A stretch of DNA of 64,000 nucleotides, taken from the NCBI GenBank assembly GCA_963804375.1, contig CAWDQE010000015.1:310001-374000 (forward strand). Reading direction: 5' to 3'. The notes beneath the pieces were generated by a model that was not told the origin of the DNA, searched no databases, and saw only the letters and a program-made list of their open reading frames with translations. The position numbers and the translations under genes are program-made. Origin of the DNA: JANXQG01 sp963804375 (lineage in GTDB: Bacteria > Planctomycetota > Planctomycetia > Pirellulales > Thermoguttaceae). Below, piece after piece: positions 20,601 through 29,000 of this stretch; positions within the stretch are counted from its first letter, which is position 1; each line of letters begins with the position of its first letter.

Positions 20601-20709
20601 GGACGGTTGGATCTTGTTGGAAAGCGGCACATTTCGCCTTGCAACCTGCGTTGTCGCCGTCCGTGGACAGGAAAACAAACTTTCTGTTGCACTTTTCGTG
20701 GAAGACTAA
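14593..20709 (+). CDS. Enediyne-type iterative PKS (PKSE): KS-AT-ACP-KR-DH-PPTase, two frameshifts
   Basis: Segment 1 (14593 to ~14763) begins IVGTACRYPDANTPEALWEN. An extra T near 14763 shifts the frame. Segment 2 holds KS (DGACTSSLLA, Cys codon 15218-15220; EGHGTGTGVGD; NIGHTKAAAG), AT (GIGHSLGELAAYHW, ~16.6 kb), ACP (LLGDLHLSSIAVA, ~17.6 kb), KR (TGGGKGIGAECALALA, ~18.4 kb; catalytic Tyr in EADYAVANEW) and the DH start (DPYLSDHVYQGSPLFP, ~19.2 kb). A second shift at ~19315-19330, inside a repeat, restores frame 1 for the rest of DH and a C-terminal Sfp-like PPTase (VACDLEAVVAR; VWSAGECLKKAG). The domain order and the KS text (NTIAGRICNYFDLKGGGYTV) are diagnostic of PKSE, which makes a C15 polyene with its thioesterase. 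In-frame repeats sit in linkers. If both shifts are real the enzyme is dead; if assembly errors, it is intact. Confidence 0.92.
16375..16390 (-). repeat. AGTA-loop hairpin, reverse orientation, in the PKS
   Basis: Read on the minus strand it is ACCAGG-AGTA-CCTGGT followed by GCC, a perfect six-pair stem with a stem sequence different from the other copies. It lies between KS and AT. Confidence 0.7.
17391..17491. repeat. Low-complexity inverted repeat between AT and ACP
   Basis: A left arm of GAAGGATGAA-type units and a right arm of TTCAACCTTC/TTCATCCTTC units form an imperfect palindrome. It reads in frame as a Lys/Asp/Arg-rich then Ser/Thr/Phe/Asn-rich peptide (PSTFNLQPSTFNFHPS) in the linker before the ACP. 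Confidence 0.8.
17859..17942. repeat. Perfect 37-bp-arm palindrome in the PKS ACP-KR linker
   Basis: Arms 17859-17895 and 17906-17942 are perfectly complementary, with a 10-base loop. The core GGGGCACCCGCTTGCGGGTC recurs near 61105 and, in part, near 19300 and 27510. It is in frame (GHPLAGRVPLEGGTRPASG). Confidence 0.9.
19889..19909 (+). repeat. AGTA-loop hairpin in the PKS DH-PPTase region
   Basis: ACCACG-AGTA-CGTGGT then GCCCG, a perfect stem with a third variant sequence. It is preceded by GACCAC units and followed by two GACGTGGTGCC units that read HDHDHEYVVPDVVPDVVP. Confidence 0.8.
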
Positions 20710-20723
20710 ATGGGCCAATGCGT

Positions 20724-20766
20724 AGGCCGGAACGAGCTTCGGGTACCCCGAAGCTCGTTCCGGCCT
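20724..20766. repeat. 20-bp-arm palindrome between PKS and thioesterase
   Basis: Perfect arms (AGGCCGGAACGAGCTTCGGG and its complement) around a TA-containing centre. There is no T-run, so it is not a canonical terminator. It would form a strong hairpin in the intercistronic RNA. Confidence 0.85.
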
Positions 20767-20788
20767 GCGTGCTTGGTGGAGGACTAGG

Positions 20789-21214
20789 ATGCGGGCTTAT
20801 GAATACCGGCACGTGGTAGGTTTCGAGGAAACGAACCTGGTCGGCAACGTCTACTATGTGAATCATCTCCGCTGGCAGGGGCGTTGCCGCGAGATGTTTT
20901 TGCGCGAGCACGCGCCGGGCGTCTTGCGGGCCCTGGCCAAGGACCTGGCCCTGGCCACGGTGCGATGTTCCTGCGACTACCTGCGCGAGCTCAACGCTTT
21001 CGATGAGATTGTGATTCGCATGCGTCTGGCGTCGGCCCAGCAGCACCGCCTGTCGATGGAGTTCGAGTACTGGCGGCAGACTGCCGCGGGCGAAGAGCTT
21101 GTCGCCCGCGGCGCGCAGGAGATTGCCTGCATGCGCCGCGACGGAGGTGAGACAGTGCCAACCGCCGTGCCGAAAGAGTTACAGGAGGCCCTGCGGGCCT
21201 TTTCCGGGCCATAG
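20789..21214 (+). CDS. Enediyne PKS thioesterase (hot-dog fold, CalE7/SgcE10 type)
   Basis: 141 aa with the diagnostic N-terminal block YEYRHVVGFEETNLVGNVYY and VNHLRWQGRCREMFL, followed by CSCDYLRELNAFDEIVIRMR and ARGAQEIACMRRDG. In actinomycetes this acyl-ACP thioesterase releases the nascent polyene from PKSE. The length is normal for the family and no frameshift is seen. It follows the PKS by 79 bases, separated by a palindrome. Its match to the enediyne subfamily is the strongest independent support for naming the cassette. Confidence 0.92.
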   Translation: MRAYEYRHVVGFEETNLVGNVYYVNHLRWQGRCREMFLREHAPGVLRALAKDLALATVRCSCDYLRELNAFDEIVIRMRLASAQQHRLSMEFEYWRQTAAGEELVARGAQEIACMRRDGGETVPTAVPKELQEALRAFSGP

Positions 21215-21238
21215 CGAACGAGGAAGTCTTTCACGGAT

Positions 21239-22165
21239 TTACCGCAGTAGACGCAGAGTGAAGCCGAAGAGGGACGGGATGGGAGCTGCCAAATCGCGAG
21301 CGATCTCCGCCGTGAATGGCGTTGGCTCAATCCCCAAGTCCGCTTCGGCCGGGGCCGGGTCGCCGTAAAGGCCATCGAGGAGCATCTGCAATTGAGCTGG
21401 CGTCGACAAGGGATTGCGCATGACGGCGTTCATCAGCCAGACTGCGATACGTTGTATGCCGACGGGCGTGTTGACGATCCAGAGGTTCAAGCCAGTCCCC
21501 TCGGCCACCGTGCCAACCACCTCGCGCAAGGTCATTCGCGTCGGTCCGACAACGTCGTAGGTCTTGCCGATGGCTTGGTCTCGCTCCAGGGCACGCACGG
21601 CAGCGAGTGCTACGTCCCGGACATGGACCGGCTGGAGGATCGAGTTTCCCCGACCAACCACGGGGAACACCGGAGCGAAGCGGATCATCTTCACCAAATG
21701 AGTCACCATATCGTCGCCGGGGCCATAGATCACAGCCGGCTTGAGGATGGTGAAGTCAAGGCCACTGCCGCGTACCAGTTGCTCGGCCTGCCATTTCGTG
21801 TCGTGGTAGCCGCTTCGAGTATCCGGCCGGCTACAGACGACGCTGACGTGCACGAAGCGGCGGAGGCCCAGTGCCTTGGCTGCGGCCAGGAGGTGGCGCG
21901 TGGCAACGACATGGACCCGTGCGAATGTCTGCTCGCCCTCCTCGCGCTTGATCCCTACGAGATTGATAAGGGCGTCACTGCCACGAAGCAGTTCGATCGG
22001 GATTGGCCCTACCCCGACGTCACAGGGCACGAACTCGACTCCCTCCGCCGGCGCCGTCACTCGGGTGCCGCGAGCCAGAACCGTCACGCGACATCCTGCC
22101 GCGCAGAGTGTCGCCGTCACGTGACGTCCGAGGAACCCGGTCCCACCCGCCACAATCACTTTCAT
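21239..22165 (-). CDS. NAD(P)-binding epimerase/NDUFA9-like protein
   Basis: 308 aa, extended SDR family. The Rossmann motif GGTGFLGRHV is at residues 7-16; the active-site YxxxK lies in YHDTKWQAE near residue 118; FTILKPAVIYGPGDDM is the typical substrate-side loop. The family includes NDUFA9/YfcH-like proteins that bind nucleotide and act in quinone or lipid-linked sugar metabolism. The substrate is unknown. It is convergent with the PKS cassette, so probably not part of it. Confidence 0.88.
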   Translation of the reverse strand: MKVIVAGGTGFLGRHVTATLCAAGCRVTVLARGTRVTAPAEGVEFVPCDVGVGPIPIELLRGSDALINLVGIKREEGEQTFARVHVVATRHLLAAAKALGLRRFVHVSVVCSRPDTRSGYHDTKWQAEQLVRGSGLDFTILKPAVIYGPGDDMVTHLVKMIRFAPVFPVVGRGNSILQPVHVRDVALAAVRALERDQAIGKTYDVVGPTRMTLREVVGTVAEGTGLNLWIVNTPVGIQRIAVWLMNAVMRNPLSTPAQLQMLLDGLYGDPAPAEADLGIEPTPFTAEIARDLAAPIPSLFGFTLRLLR

Positions 22166-22218
22166 GCTGATCCACCCGTTCTTTTCGGGAAAGTGCAGCC
22201 TCCCTCGCTCTCCGCAGC

Positions 22219-22224
22219 ATTATA
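22219..22224 (-). promoter_or_regulatory. Likely -10 box of the epimerase gene
   Basis: On the minus strand GCTATAATGC lies about 55 bases before the start at 22165. The same GCTATAATG string occurs upstream of other genes here (39225, 39974, 25896). No good -35 is visible. Confidence 0.4.
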
Positions 22225-22280
22225 GCTCGCGCGTCAACTATTGATCCTGTCATGGCACGATACCCTTCGTCGTTAGGTGT

Positions 22281-22838
22281 TCAAGGGGTGCCCGCCGCCC
22301 GCCGCTGCCACCGCGCGTAGAACAGGAACGAGCCCAAAATCGTCAGAGCGAACCCGCCGAACTCGATGCCCCAGATCGAACCGCCGACCCAGGCGTAACG
22401 CAGCATCTCGTCAAAATCCTGCGGGACGCGGAGGAAGGCATGCCGGTAGAACTCCGGGCTGAGGGCGGCAAGTCCCATGCCCAGCAGCCCGCCGACGGCC
22501 CAGCAGACCAGCGCGGCGACGGCCATGAAGATCAGGGTGCCGACGCCGAATCCATAACTGCACCGCGCCCTGGAGACGCAGCCCACGACGATCGTGAAGA
22601 CCAGGGCCAGGAAGAGACCGAACAGCAGCCCCTCGAAGATCCCCTGGGCGATGCTTGCCCGCCACACGTCCTCGAAATCGTGCCAGCCGAGGATGTTGCG
22701 GAAATAGAGCGGACTGACCCTGCCGTTGATGCTGTTGGTCAATGCGCCCAGCGCTGCTCCCGCCAGGAGGCCGGTGACGGCAAGCCCGACCAGGGCGAAA
22801 GGCCGATGCGGGTCCGTAGGTTTGTTGTCGGTTGCCAT
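22281..22838 (-). CDS. Polytopic membrane protein, unknown
   Basis: Start at 22838 is chosen because GGGAGAGA precedes it; the longer frame to 23009 has no supporting signal. The 185-aa product has about four TM helices (FALVGLAVTGLLAGAALGAL; GIFEGLLFGLFLALVFTIVV; VGTLIFMAVAALVCWAVGGL; FGGFALTILGSFLFYARW). No family was recognised, and the neighbours on either side are unrelated. Confidence 0.75.
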   Translation of the reverse strand: MATDNKPTDPHRPFALVGLAVTGLLAGAALGALTNSINGRVSPLYFRNILGWHDFEDVWRASIAQGIFEGLLFGLFLALVFTIVVGCVSRARCSYGFGVGTLIFMAVAALVCWAVGGLLGMGLAALSPEFYRHAFLRVPQDFDEMLRYAWVGGSIWGIEFGGFALTILGSFLFYARWQRRAAGTP

Positions 22839-23183
22839 GCGCGTCTCTCCCTTGCGTGTTCGGCCAGTGGCGTTATTATCAACCGTAATTATTATCCTCC
22901 CAGCGGGGATCGTCAGTAAAGGGGCCAAGCGTCCCGCAGCCAGCACAGGCGCCGAGAAGCGGCAAAGGTTCGCTCGCAGGATAAAATCAACATTAAATAT
23001 TGACCCCACGTATAGAAAGAGACCGAGAGATAGTTGACGATCGCAGAAACATCCCTACCAGTTTGCAGATAGAGATTTTCCGGTTGCGGTCAGCGTGGGG
23101 AATTGCGTAAAATGCCAAGGGTGCCGACACTGGTACGAAAATGTGCGCCATGGGCCGTCGGTTGGCCGAAGTGAGGATCGATT
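22839..23183. other. Divergent intergenic region, 345 bp
   Basis: It must hold promoters for both flanking genes. It contains an A/T-richer stretch (22860-22910) but no confident boxes, and no RNA gene is seen. Confidence 0.4.
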
Positions 23184-24323
23184 ATGCAGAAGTTCGCACG
23201 GATAGGCCCCATCGCCTTCCACCTCCCCGAAACGGTGGAAGACAATGATCTGCTCAAGACGTTGTTTCCCAAATGGGACATGGAGTTGATCTACAAGAAG
23301 ACGGGCGTTCGGGCCCGGCACATTGCCGCCGCGGGGGAGACCGCCGCCGACCTGGCCGTTACGGCCGTTGAAAAACTCTTTCAGCAACACGACATCGACC
23401 GCGGTTCGATCGATTTTCTCTTGCTTTGCACGCAATCGCCCGATTATCCCTTGCCAACCACGGCCTGCTTGCTCCAGGACCGGCTGAAACTGCGGACTTC
23501 GATCGGGGCCTTGGATTTCAACCTCGGCTGTTCGGGTTTTGTTTACGGGCTGTCGCTGGCAGACGGCCTGATCCGCAGCGGGGCCGCCGAGCGGGTTTTG
23601 CTGGTCACGGCCGAGACCTACTCGAAATACATCCATCCGACCGATCGCTCCTTGCGGACGATATTCGGCGACGCCGCGGCCGCCACGCTGATCGAGGCCG
23701 CCGGCGAGCCGTCGCTGGGCGGGTTCGTCTTCGGCACCGACGGACGCGGCGCCGACATGCTGATGGTTGCCGAAGGCGGTGCCCGCCCTGTGGCCGACGC
23801 CTTGCGGCCCCGCAAGTACAAGCGCTGGCCCAGCGCCCTGGTGATGGATGGTCCGGAGATCGTCAAATTCACGCTGGACGTCGTGCCGGCGATGGTCCAA
23901 CGAGTGCTCGATCAGTCGAAGTGGACTCGCGACAACGTCGAGTTGTACCTGGTGCACCAGGCCACGTACTTCATGCTGGAGCATCTCCGTCTGCGAATGA
24001 ATCTGCCCGAAGCGCAGATGCCGTTGGCCCTGCAGGAATACGGCAACACGGTTTCGTCGACCCTGCCCTTGTTGATGCACGACCTGCGGGCCGACGGCCG
24101 ATTGCAGCCCGGCGTGCAAACGCTCTTGATCGGCTTTGGCGTGGGGCTTTCCTGGGCAGGTTGCAGTTGGACCGAGACCTGGCAGCCGCGGAATGCCCCC
24201 GTGGCAGCCGTCCGGCATGGTGGCGTCGAGCAACCTTCGCCGAGCAACCTCAAGGCCCATTTCGAGCCCGGCGCCAACGGCAAACATGCGGCCGATGCGG
24301 TCAAAACGGCCGAAGGCACTTAG
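23184..24323 (+). CDS. 3-oxoacyl-ACP synthase III (FabH-like) enzyme
   Basis: 379 aa, thiolase fold. The Cys-His-Asn triad is visible: Cys in NLGCSGFVYGLS, His in LVHQATYFML and Asn in YGNTVSSTLP. Start ATG 23184 follows GAGG. This family condenses acyl-CoA with malonyl-ACP or related substrates. It is slightly long because of a tail of ~45 residues after SWTETW. It lies 2 kb from the PKSE cassette but in a separate unit, so a role in priming or lipid synthesis is only possible. A small membrane-protein gene follows at 7 bases. Confidence 0.9.
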   Translation: MQKFARIGPIAFHLPETVEDNDLLKTLFPKWDMELIYKKTGVRARHIAAAGETAADLAVTAVEKLFQQHDIDRGSIDFLLLCTQSPDYPLPTTACLLQDRLKLRTSIGALDFNLGCSGFVYGLSLADGLIRSGAAERVLLVTAETYSKYIHPTDRSLRTIFGDAAAATLIEAAGEPSLGGFVFGTDGRGADMLMVAEGGARPVADALRPRKYKRWPSALVMDGPEIVKFTLDVVPAMVQRVLDQSKWTRDNVELYLVHQATYFMLEHLRLRMNLPEAQMPLALQEYGNTVSSTLPLLMHDLRADGRLQPGVQTLLIGFGVGLSWAGCSWTETWQPRNAPVAAVRHGGVEQPSPSNLKAHFEPGANGKHAADAVKTAEGT

Positions 24324-24329
24324 ACCCGC

Positions 24330-24527
24330 ATGATCGTTGGCGCCGCGCTCTTGGAAGGCGCCTGCTTCTTTCTTCTGGTCGCTCACATGGTCGAGCATTC
24401 GCCTTGGTCGCTGGCCGTGGCGATAGTAATGATCCTCGGCGTTGTCGCGCACTTTCCCACCCAGGATCGCGTGGCCGGGTGGGTTGAGCAGCAGAAGTAC
24501 GTGTTGCAACAAGAGGGGCAGCGGTAG
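24330..24527 (+). CDS. Small membrane protein, 65 aa
   Basis: ATG six bases after the KAS III stop. Two hydrophobic helices (ALLEGACFFLLVAHMVEH; WSLAVAIVMILGVVAHF) and a charged tail. It is probably co-translated with the KAS III gene. Function not recognised. Confidence 0.6.
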   Translation: MIVGAALLEGACFFLLVAHMVEHSPWSLAVAIVMILGVVAHFPTQDRVAGWVEQQKYVLQQEGQR

Positions 24528-24961
24528 ACAAGCCCCGTTGCGTGGGACCAGCGAGTGGGCACCAGAATGCGAATTCACTTGCTGCCTGACGCAACGAGCT
24601 CAAGCTTCGTCGTGACCCCGACGTTGTGGTTTCCATGCCTGCCTGCTGCCGACGCCAGCGAGGCATGCGATTCAGTTGTGGCTGGCTTCGCTTTTCCGAA
24701 GGTCTAGCACCCACGGGCTTCGTTTTTCGAAGATGCAGCACCCACGGGCCTCGTTTTCGACAATGCCAACTCGATAAAAACCGGTCTCTTCGATCTACCA
24801 TTTGTTGCGGCAAGCCGGGTAATAATATAGAGATGAGACGAAGCAAGATGGATTGCCAATCCGGAAGGGATCGATCCAATGGACATTTTCCTCTTTCTTT
24901 CTCTCGTCAGCGGGCCTGGGCAAGGATGGTGCTGTGAGGACACAGCCGGAACAAAAAAAGC
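24528..24961. other. Intergenic with short direct repeats
   Basis: Contains two direct copies of GCACCCACGGGCYTCGTTTT (near 24710 and 24738) and a stretch resembling other planctomycete repeats (GTTGCGT...ACGCAAC arms, 24537-24596). No gene is supported. Confidence 0.5.
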
Positions 24962-25513
24962 ATGGATTCTCTTCGCGGCGATTTCTTGGTGGCGGCTCCG
25001 CACGAGCTCGACCCGAATTTCATCGAAACGGTCATCCTGGTAGTCGAGCATTCGGATAAAGGAGGCTTCGGTGTAATCCTTAACCGCCCGACGGAACGGA
25101 AGCATTCGTTTTCTCGGGAACTTAGGAATAAGCCACCGTTGCCGGGAATGCCAAACCTTTATTGTGGCGGCCCGGTGACCGGACCGTATTTGGCAGTTCA
25201 TACGCTGGAGTCGTATGCCGAGCGTGAAATCCTGCCCGGTGTCTTCTTTTCCGGGCAAGAGGACAACGTCTTTGCCGTCATGCGGCGAAAGTTACAGCCA
25301 TACAAGATCTTCCTCGGCTATTCAGGATGGGGAGCAGGACAACTGGAATTCGAGGTTGCGAAAGGCATCTGGCGAGTTGTTCATGGCACGGCGGAAGGCG
25401 TTTTTGCCGAGAATGCGGAACTCTGGGAAGATCTTTCCAGGCAGTTTTATGAGCTGCAACTGCGTGCTCTGCTCCACGTCAAGCATTTTCCGGCAAACCC
25501 GATGCTGAACTGA
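24962..25513 (+). CDS. YqgE/AlgH family protein
   Basis: 183 aa with the family's blocks: G.FL.A.P.....F..TV...EH at the N-terminus (GDFLVAAPHELDPNFIETVI, EHSDKGGFGVILNRPT), GGPV near residue 70, and GYSGWGAGQLEFEVAKGIW. AlgH/YqgE is a widespread cytoplasmic protein with regulatory effects but no settled reaction. Normal length, intact, single gene. Confidence 0.9.
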   Translation: MDSLRGDFLVAAPHELDPNFIETVILVVEHSDKGGFGVILNRPTERKHSFSRELRNKPPLPGMPNLYCGGPVTGPYLAVHTLESYAEREILPGVFFSGQEDNVFAVMRRKLQPYKIFLGYSGWGAGQLEFEVAKGIWRVVHGTAEGVFAENAELWEDLSRQFYELQLRALLHVKHFPANPMLN

Positions 25514-26017
25514 TCGGTTGGCAAAATCAACAAGTGTTTTCTTGGCCGATTGGCGGAAGTTCGAGTCCGTAGCCAAGACCACGGCCAACCTCGCTGTCTT
25601 GTCATTCTCCTTTGACCAACCCTGTTTGCTTTCATTGGTAACGTTCCAACGGCATTTGGCCTGGGTCTACCACTATAGAGGCCCCCGCTTCTTCTCGGCG
25701 TTCAACTCCGGTTGAACATGTCAATTCCCTTCGCAGGAGTTGCTTTCCAGCGTAATCCGGGGTTCACGGGTGTGCCAGTATGCGCGAATAATTCTGCCGG
25801 GAATTTGCGATTCGAGATTGGGCGGGAAGTCGCCCTGGGCAATCGCCACCCCTCTTCTTCCGGAACAGTCTTTAATGAAGAGGGGGGCGCAGAGGCTATA
25901 ATGTAATAAAGGTATCCCATTCGCGCCCCGTTGAGCAGTCCTTATCATGGGGGCTCCGGGTCCGCGCACTGGTTTTCAACTTCGGGTCAGAACCTTCGTT
26001 TCCGGTGAGATTCAGCT
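25514..26017. other. Intergenic, 504 bp, upstream of the giant Ig-like gene
   Basis: No gene seen. GCTATAATG at 25895-25903 is a candidate -10 for the downstream gene but lacks a well-spaced -35. Confidence 0.4.
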
Positions 26018-29000
26018 ATGGCTACTCGTTTCGTACGTGTTGATTTGTCGGAGACAGCCCGCGATTATCGGCCGATCGCCGTCGAACCGGGGGTACCCAT
26101 GCTCGACCGTTCGGGGGCGAATAACCGCATCCTCTTCCGCTGGTTGGGGGGGATGGTTGCCGAACCCGTGTGGGAGGAAGAGGCCGTCGGCTTCTATGTC
26201 CGCGACGACAAGGGAGGGCGGTTGGAAGACGTGATCTGCCAGCCGGCCTCGGCCCAGGACCTGCAGGGGCTGCTTCGCGATGACCTGGCCAAGCTGCGGC
26301 AGCGGCTCGAACAGTCGAAAGGGGAAACGCCCACGGAACGCACGCTCCGCAAGATTCTCCTGCGGACCTTCGAGGAACTGGTCGACAATCCGGCCCGCAC
26401 CGACCTGGACAGCTACTTCTTCCGCTATCGCGACGTGCTGGGCAACTGGCGGCTGATCTGGTGCTGGGGCTACGAGCGGCTGGACCACGAACCGGCCCCC
26501 TCGGTCGTCTGCACCGATCCGGACTGCAACCTGCTGTTCGTCCGCCGTCCCGGCAAGAGCCCCCGCTGCCCGAGTTGCGCGGGCCTGCTCCAGGCCCGGC
26601 CAAAGCGCAAGACCAACTGGAAGGTCGCCGCCCTGGCCCTCTTGCTGCTGCTGTTGCTGCTGTGGGGAGCCGGCTGGTGGCTGATGCGGCCGGCCGCCCT
26701 GGTCGCCAGTCCCACCCAATTCACCGGTCCGGTTGGCGCCCGCATCGATTGCCAACTGATGGAAAAGGGCCTCTTCAAGAAGAAGGACGTCACGCGCGAA
26801 GTCGTCGGCATCACGCGCGACCCGCGCGTGGCCCGGTTCAACCAGGCCACCGGCTCGATCCGCCTGACGGGCGTGGGGACTACGCTGATCGACTTCCAAT
26901 ACGGCAACCGCAAGGCCGCCGTGCAAGTCACGGCCACGCCATCGGTCAATCCGGACAAACTGAAGATTGAGCCCGGCACGGTTGAACTGGCCGTGGGCAC
27001 GACGGCCCGCTTGAAGGTTTTTGGTGAATACAACGACGGCCGGCCGCGGGTCGATCTGACCGAGGTCGCGGAGTGGATCCCGCAAGACGCCGGCCCGCAC
27101 AACGACGGCAAGGTGTTTGCCATCGGCGGACTGGTCGAGGGACTGGCCCCCGGCTCTGCGACGCTTGAAGCCCGCTACCGTTGCGACCCGCACCCCGGCC
27201 CTCTCTCGGAGGGAGAGGGGGGCCGTGACCCGTATGTTACGGCCGCTGCCACGGTCAACGTGGCCAAGGCCGATTTCCAGTCGATCGAGGTCGGCGTCGA
27301 TCCATCGACCATCGGCGTCGGGCTGTACGGCAAGGTCCACGTCGATGCCGTCACCAGCGAGGGCAAGAAGTACAATCTGCTGGATTCGTCGCAGTTGAAG
27401 ACCGAGGTCAGCCCGAGCTACGTGGCCACTTTGCGCGGCCAGACCCTCCAGGGCCAGCGCGTGGGCACGGGCAAGCTGGCGGTGAGCTTCGGCAGCGGGC
27501 TGACGGGGAACCCGCTTGCGGGCAGCGGCGACTTCGCCGTGGCCGTCCCGCACGGCTTCGCTTCCGCCGTCCATCCGGACAGCCTCGACCTGGCGGTGGG
27601 CGAGATTGCCGACATCGCCTGGATCACGCCCGATCGCAGCCCCGTTTACCTGAGCTGCTCGAAGGGGGGCATCGTGGAGATCACCGCCGACAACCGGCTC
27701 ATCGGCCGGAACGTGGGAGATACGCAGGTCACGGTCAACCAGTCGGGCAAGACGCTGGGCACGGTGGCGGTGACCGTTACGAAGTGTGAGTTTCAGAATA
27801 TCTTCTTCGATCCCGGCAGCCTGGCGGTGGAGGTCGACGGCACGATGCACCCCAAGGTTTTTGCCCAGGTTGTGGGCAGCGACCTGCCGCGCAACGCGGA
27901 GATCGCCCCGGGGTGGATCGTCACCGAGAAGAAGCCCGCCGCCGAGTTCGCCGGCTTCGACACGAGGGCCTTCGAGCTGTCCGGCGTAAAGCCCACCAAC
28001 AGCAGCTCGCCGCAACAGCTTGCCGTGCGGATGGACAATCTGAAGACCGAGGCCCCGGTCCAGGTCGTCATGGCGCCCTGCCGCCTGGAACTGACGCCGT
28101 CCGGATCGATCGACTTGCCGCTGGGCCAGATGCTGCGGCTGCAAGGGTTTGCCAACTATAGCGGCGGGCGTCGCGTGCTGGTCCGCTCCGAGCGGTTGAA
28201 ATGGGCCAGCCAGGAGAAGTCGGTGCCGGGCCTGGAATTGTACGACAACCGCGAGATCGCCGGCGCCGTGGGGGCCCTCAAGGCCGGCGCCGGGCCGCTG
28301 AATGTCTATGCCAATTATCACGGCCAGGAATCCAACCGGGTGACGTTCAAGAGCGTCGAGGCCGATCCCAACGTCAAGTTGGACATCGACGTCGATCGCA
28401 CGCTCCGCATCGCGGGCGAGTCGGGCCGCGTCGTGCTCACGGCCAGCGGTCCCACGGGCGATGTGGAACTGGTGCCCTCGCTCACGTCGTTCAAGAGCTC
28501 CAACGACAAGGTGCTGAAGGTCGCAGAAAAGACCGGTCTGTTCGCCACCGGTACGGTGGGCAATGCCATGGTGACCGGCAGCCATCTGGCGGCCAAAGAG
28601 CCCGCCAAGAAGGAGTTCCGCGTCTGCGATCCGGCCAGGATGAAGCTGGCGTTCGACCCGGCCGCCGTCCGCGTGCCGGTCAATGAGAAGGCGCTGCTGC
28701 CGTTGTACCTGGTGGAAATGGAAGCCGACGGGAAAAAGGAAAAAGAACGGGCCGAACTGCTTGGGCAAGGGGTAGGCTACTACATCGCCAAGCCCCAGGC
28801 CGTGCGCTTCAATCCGCCCGTTCTCACCGGCTTGAGCCCGGAACCTTCGTTTGATGTCATCGGTTCGTGGATGCCCGTGCTGCGGCCGGCGACGGCCAAG
28901 GTCGAGGTGGTCGATGCCGAATCCAAGGCCTTGCGGATCAATCCCTCGGCTGCGTCACCGCTGGCCGCAGGGCAGCCGGTCACGCTGATGGTCGAGCAGC

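Noticed and set aside
23184..24323. KAS III-like gene as a member of the PKS cassette
   Set aside because: It is 2 kb away, separated by two minus-strand genes, and PKSE systems do not need a separate KAS III.
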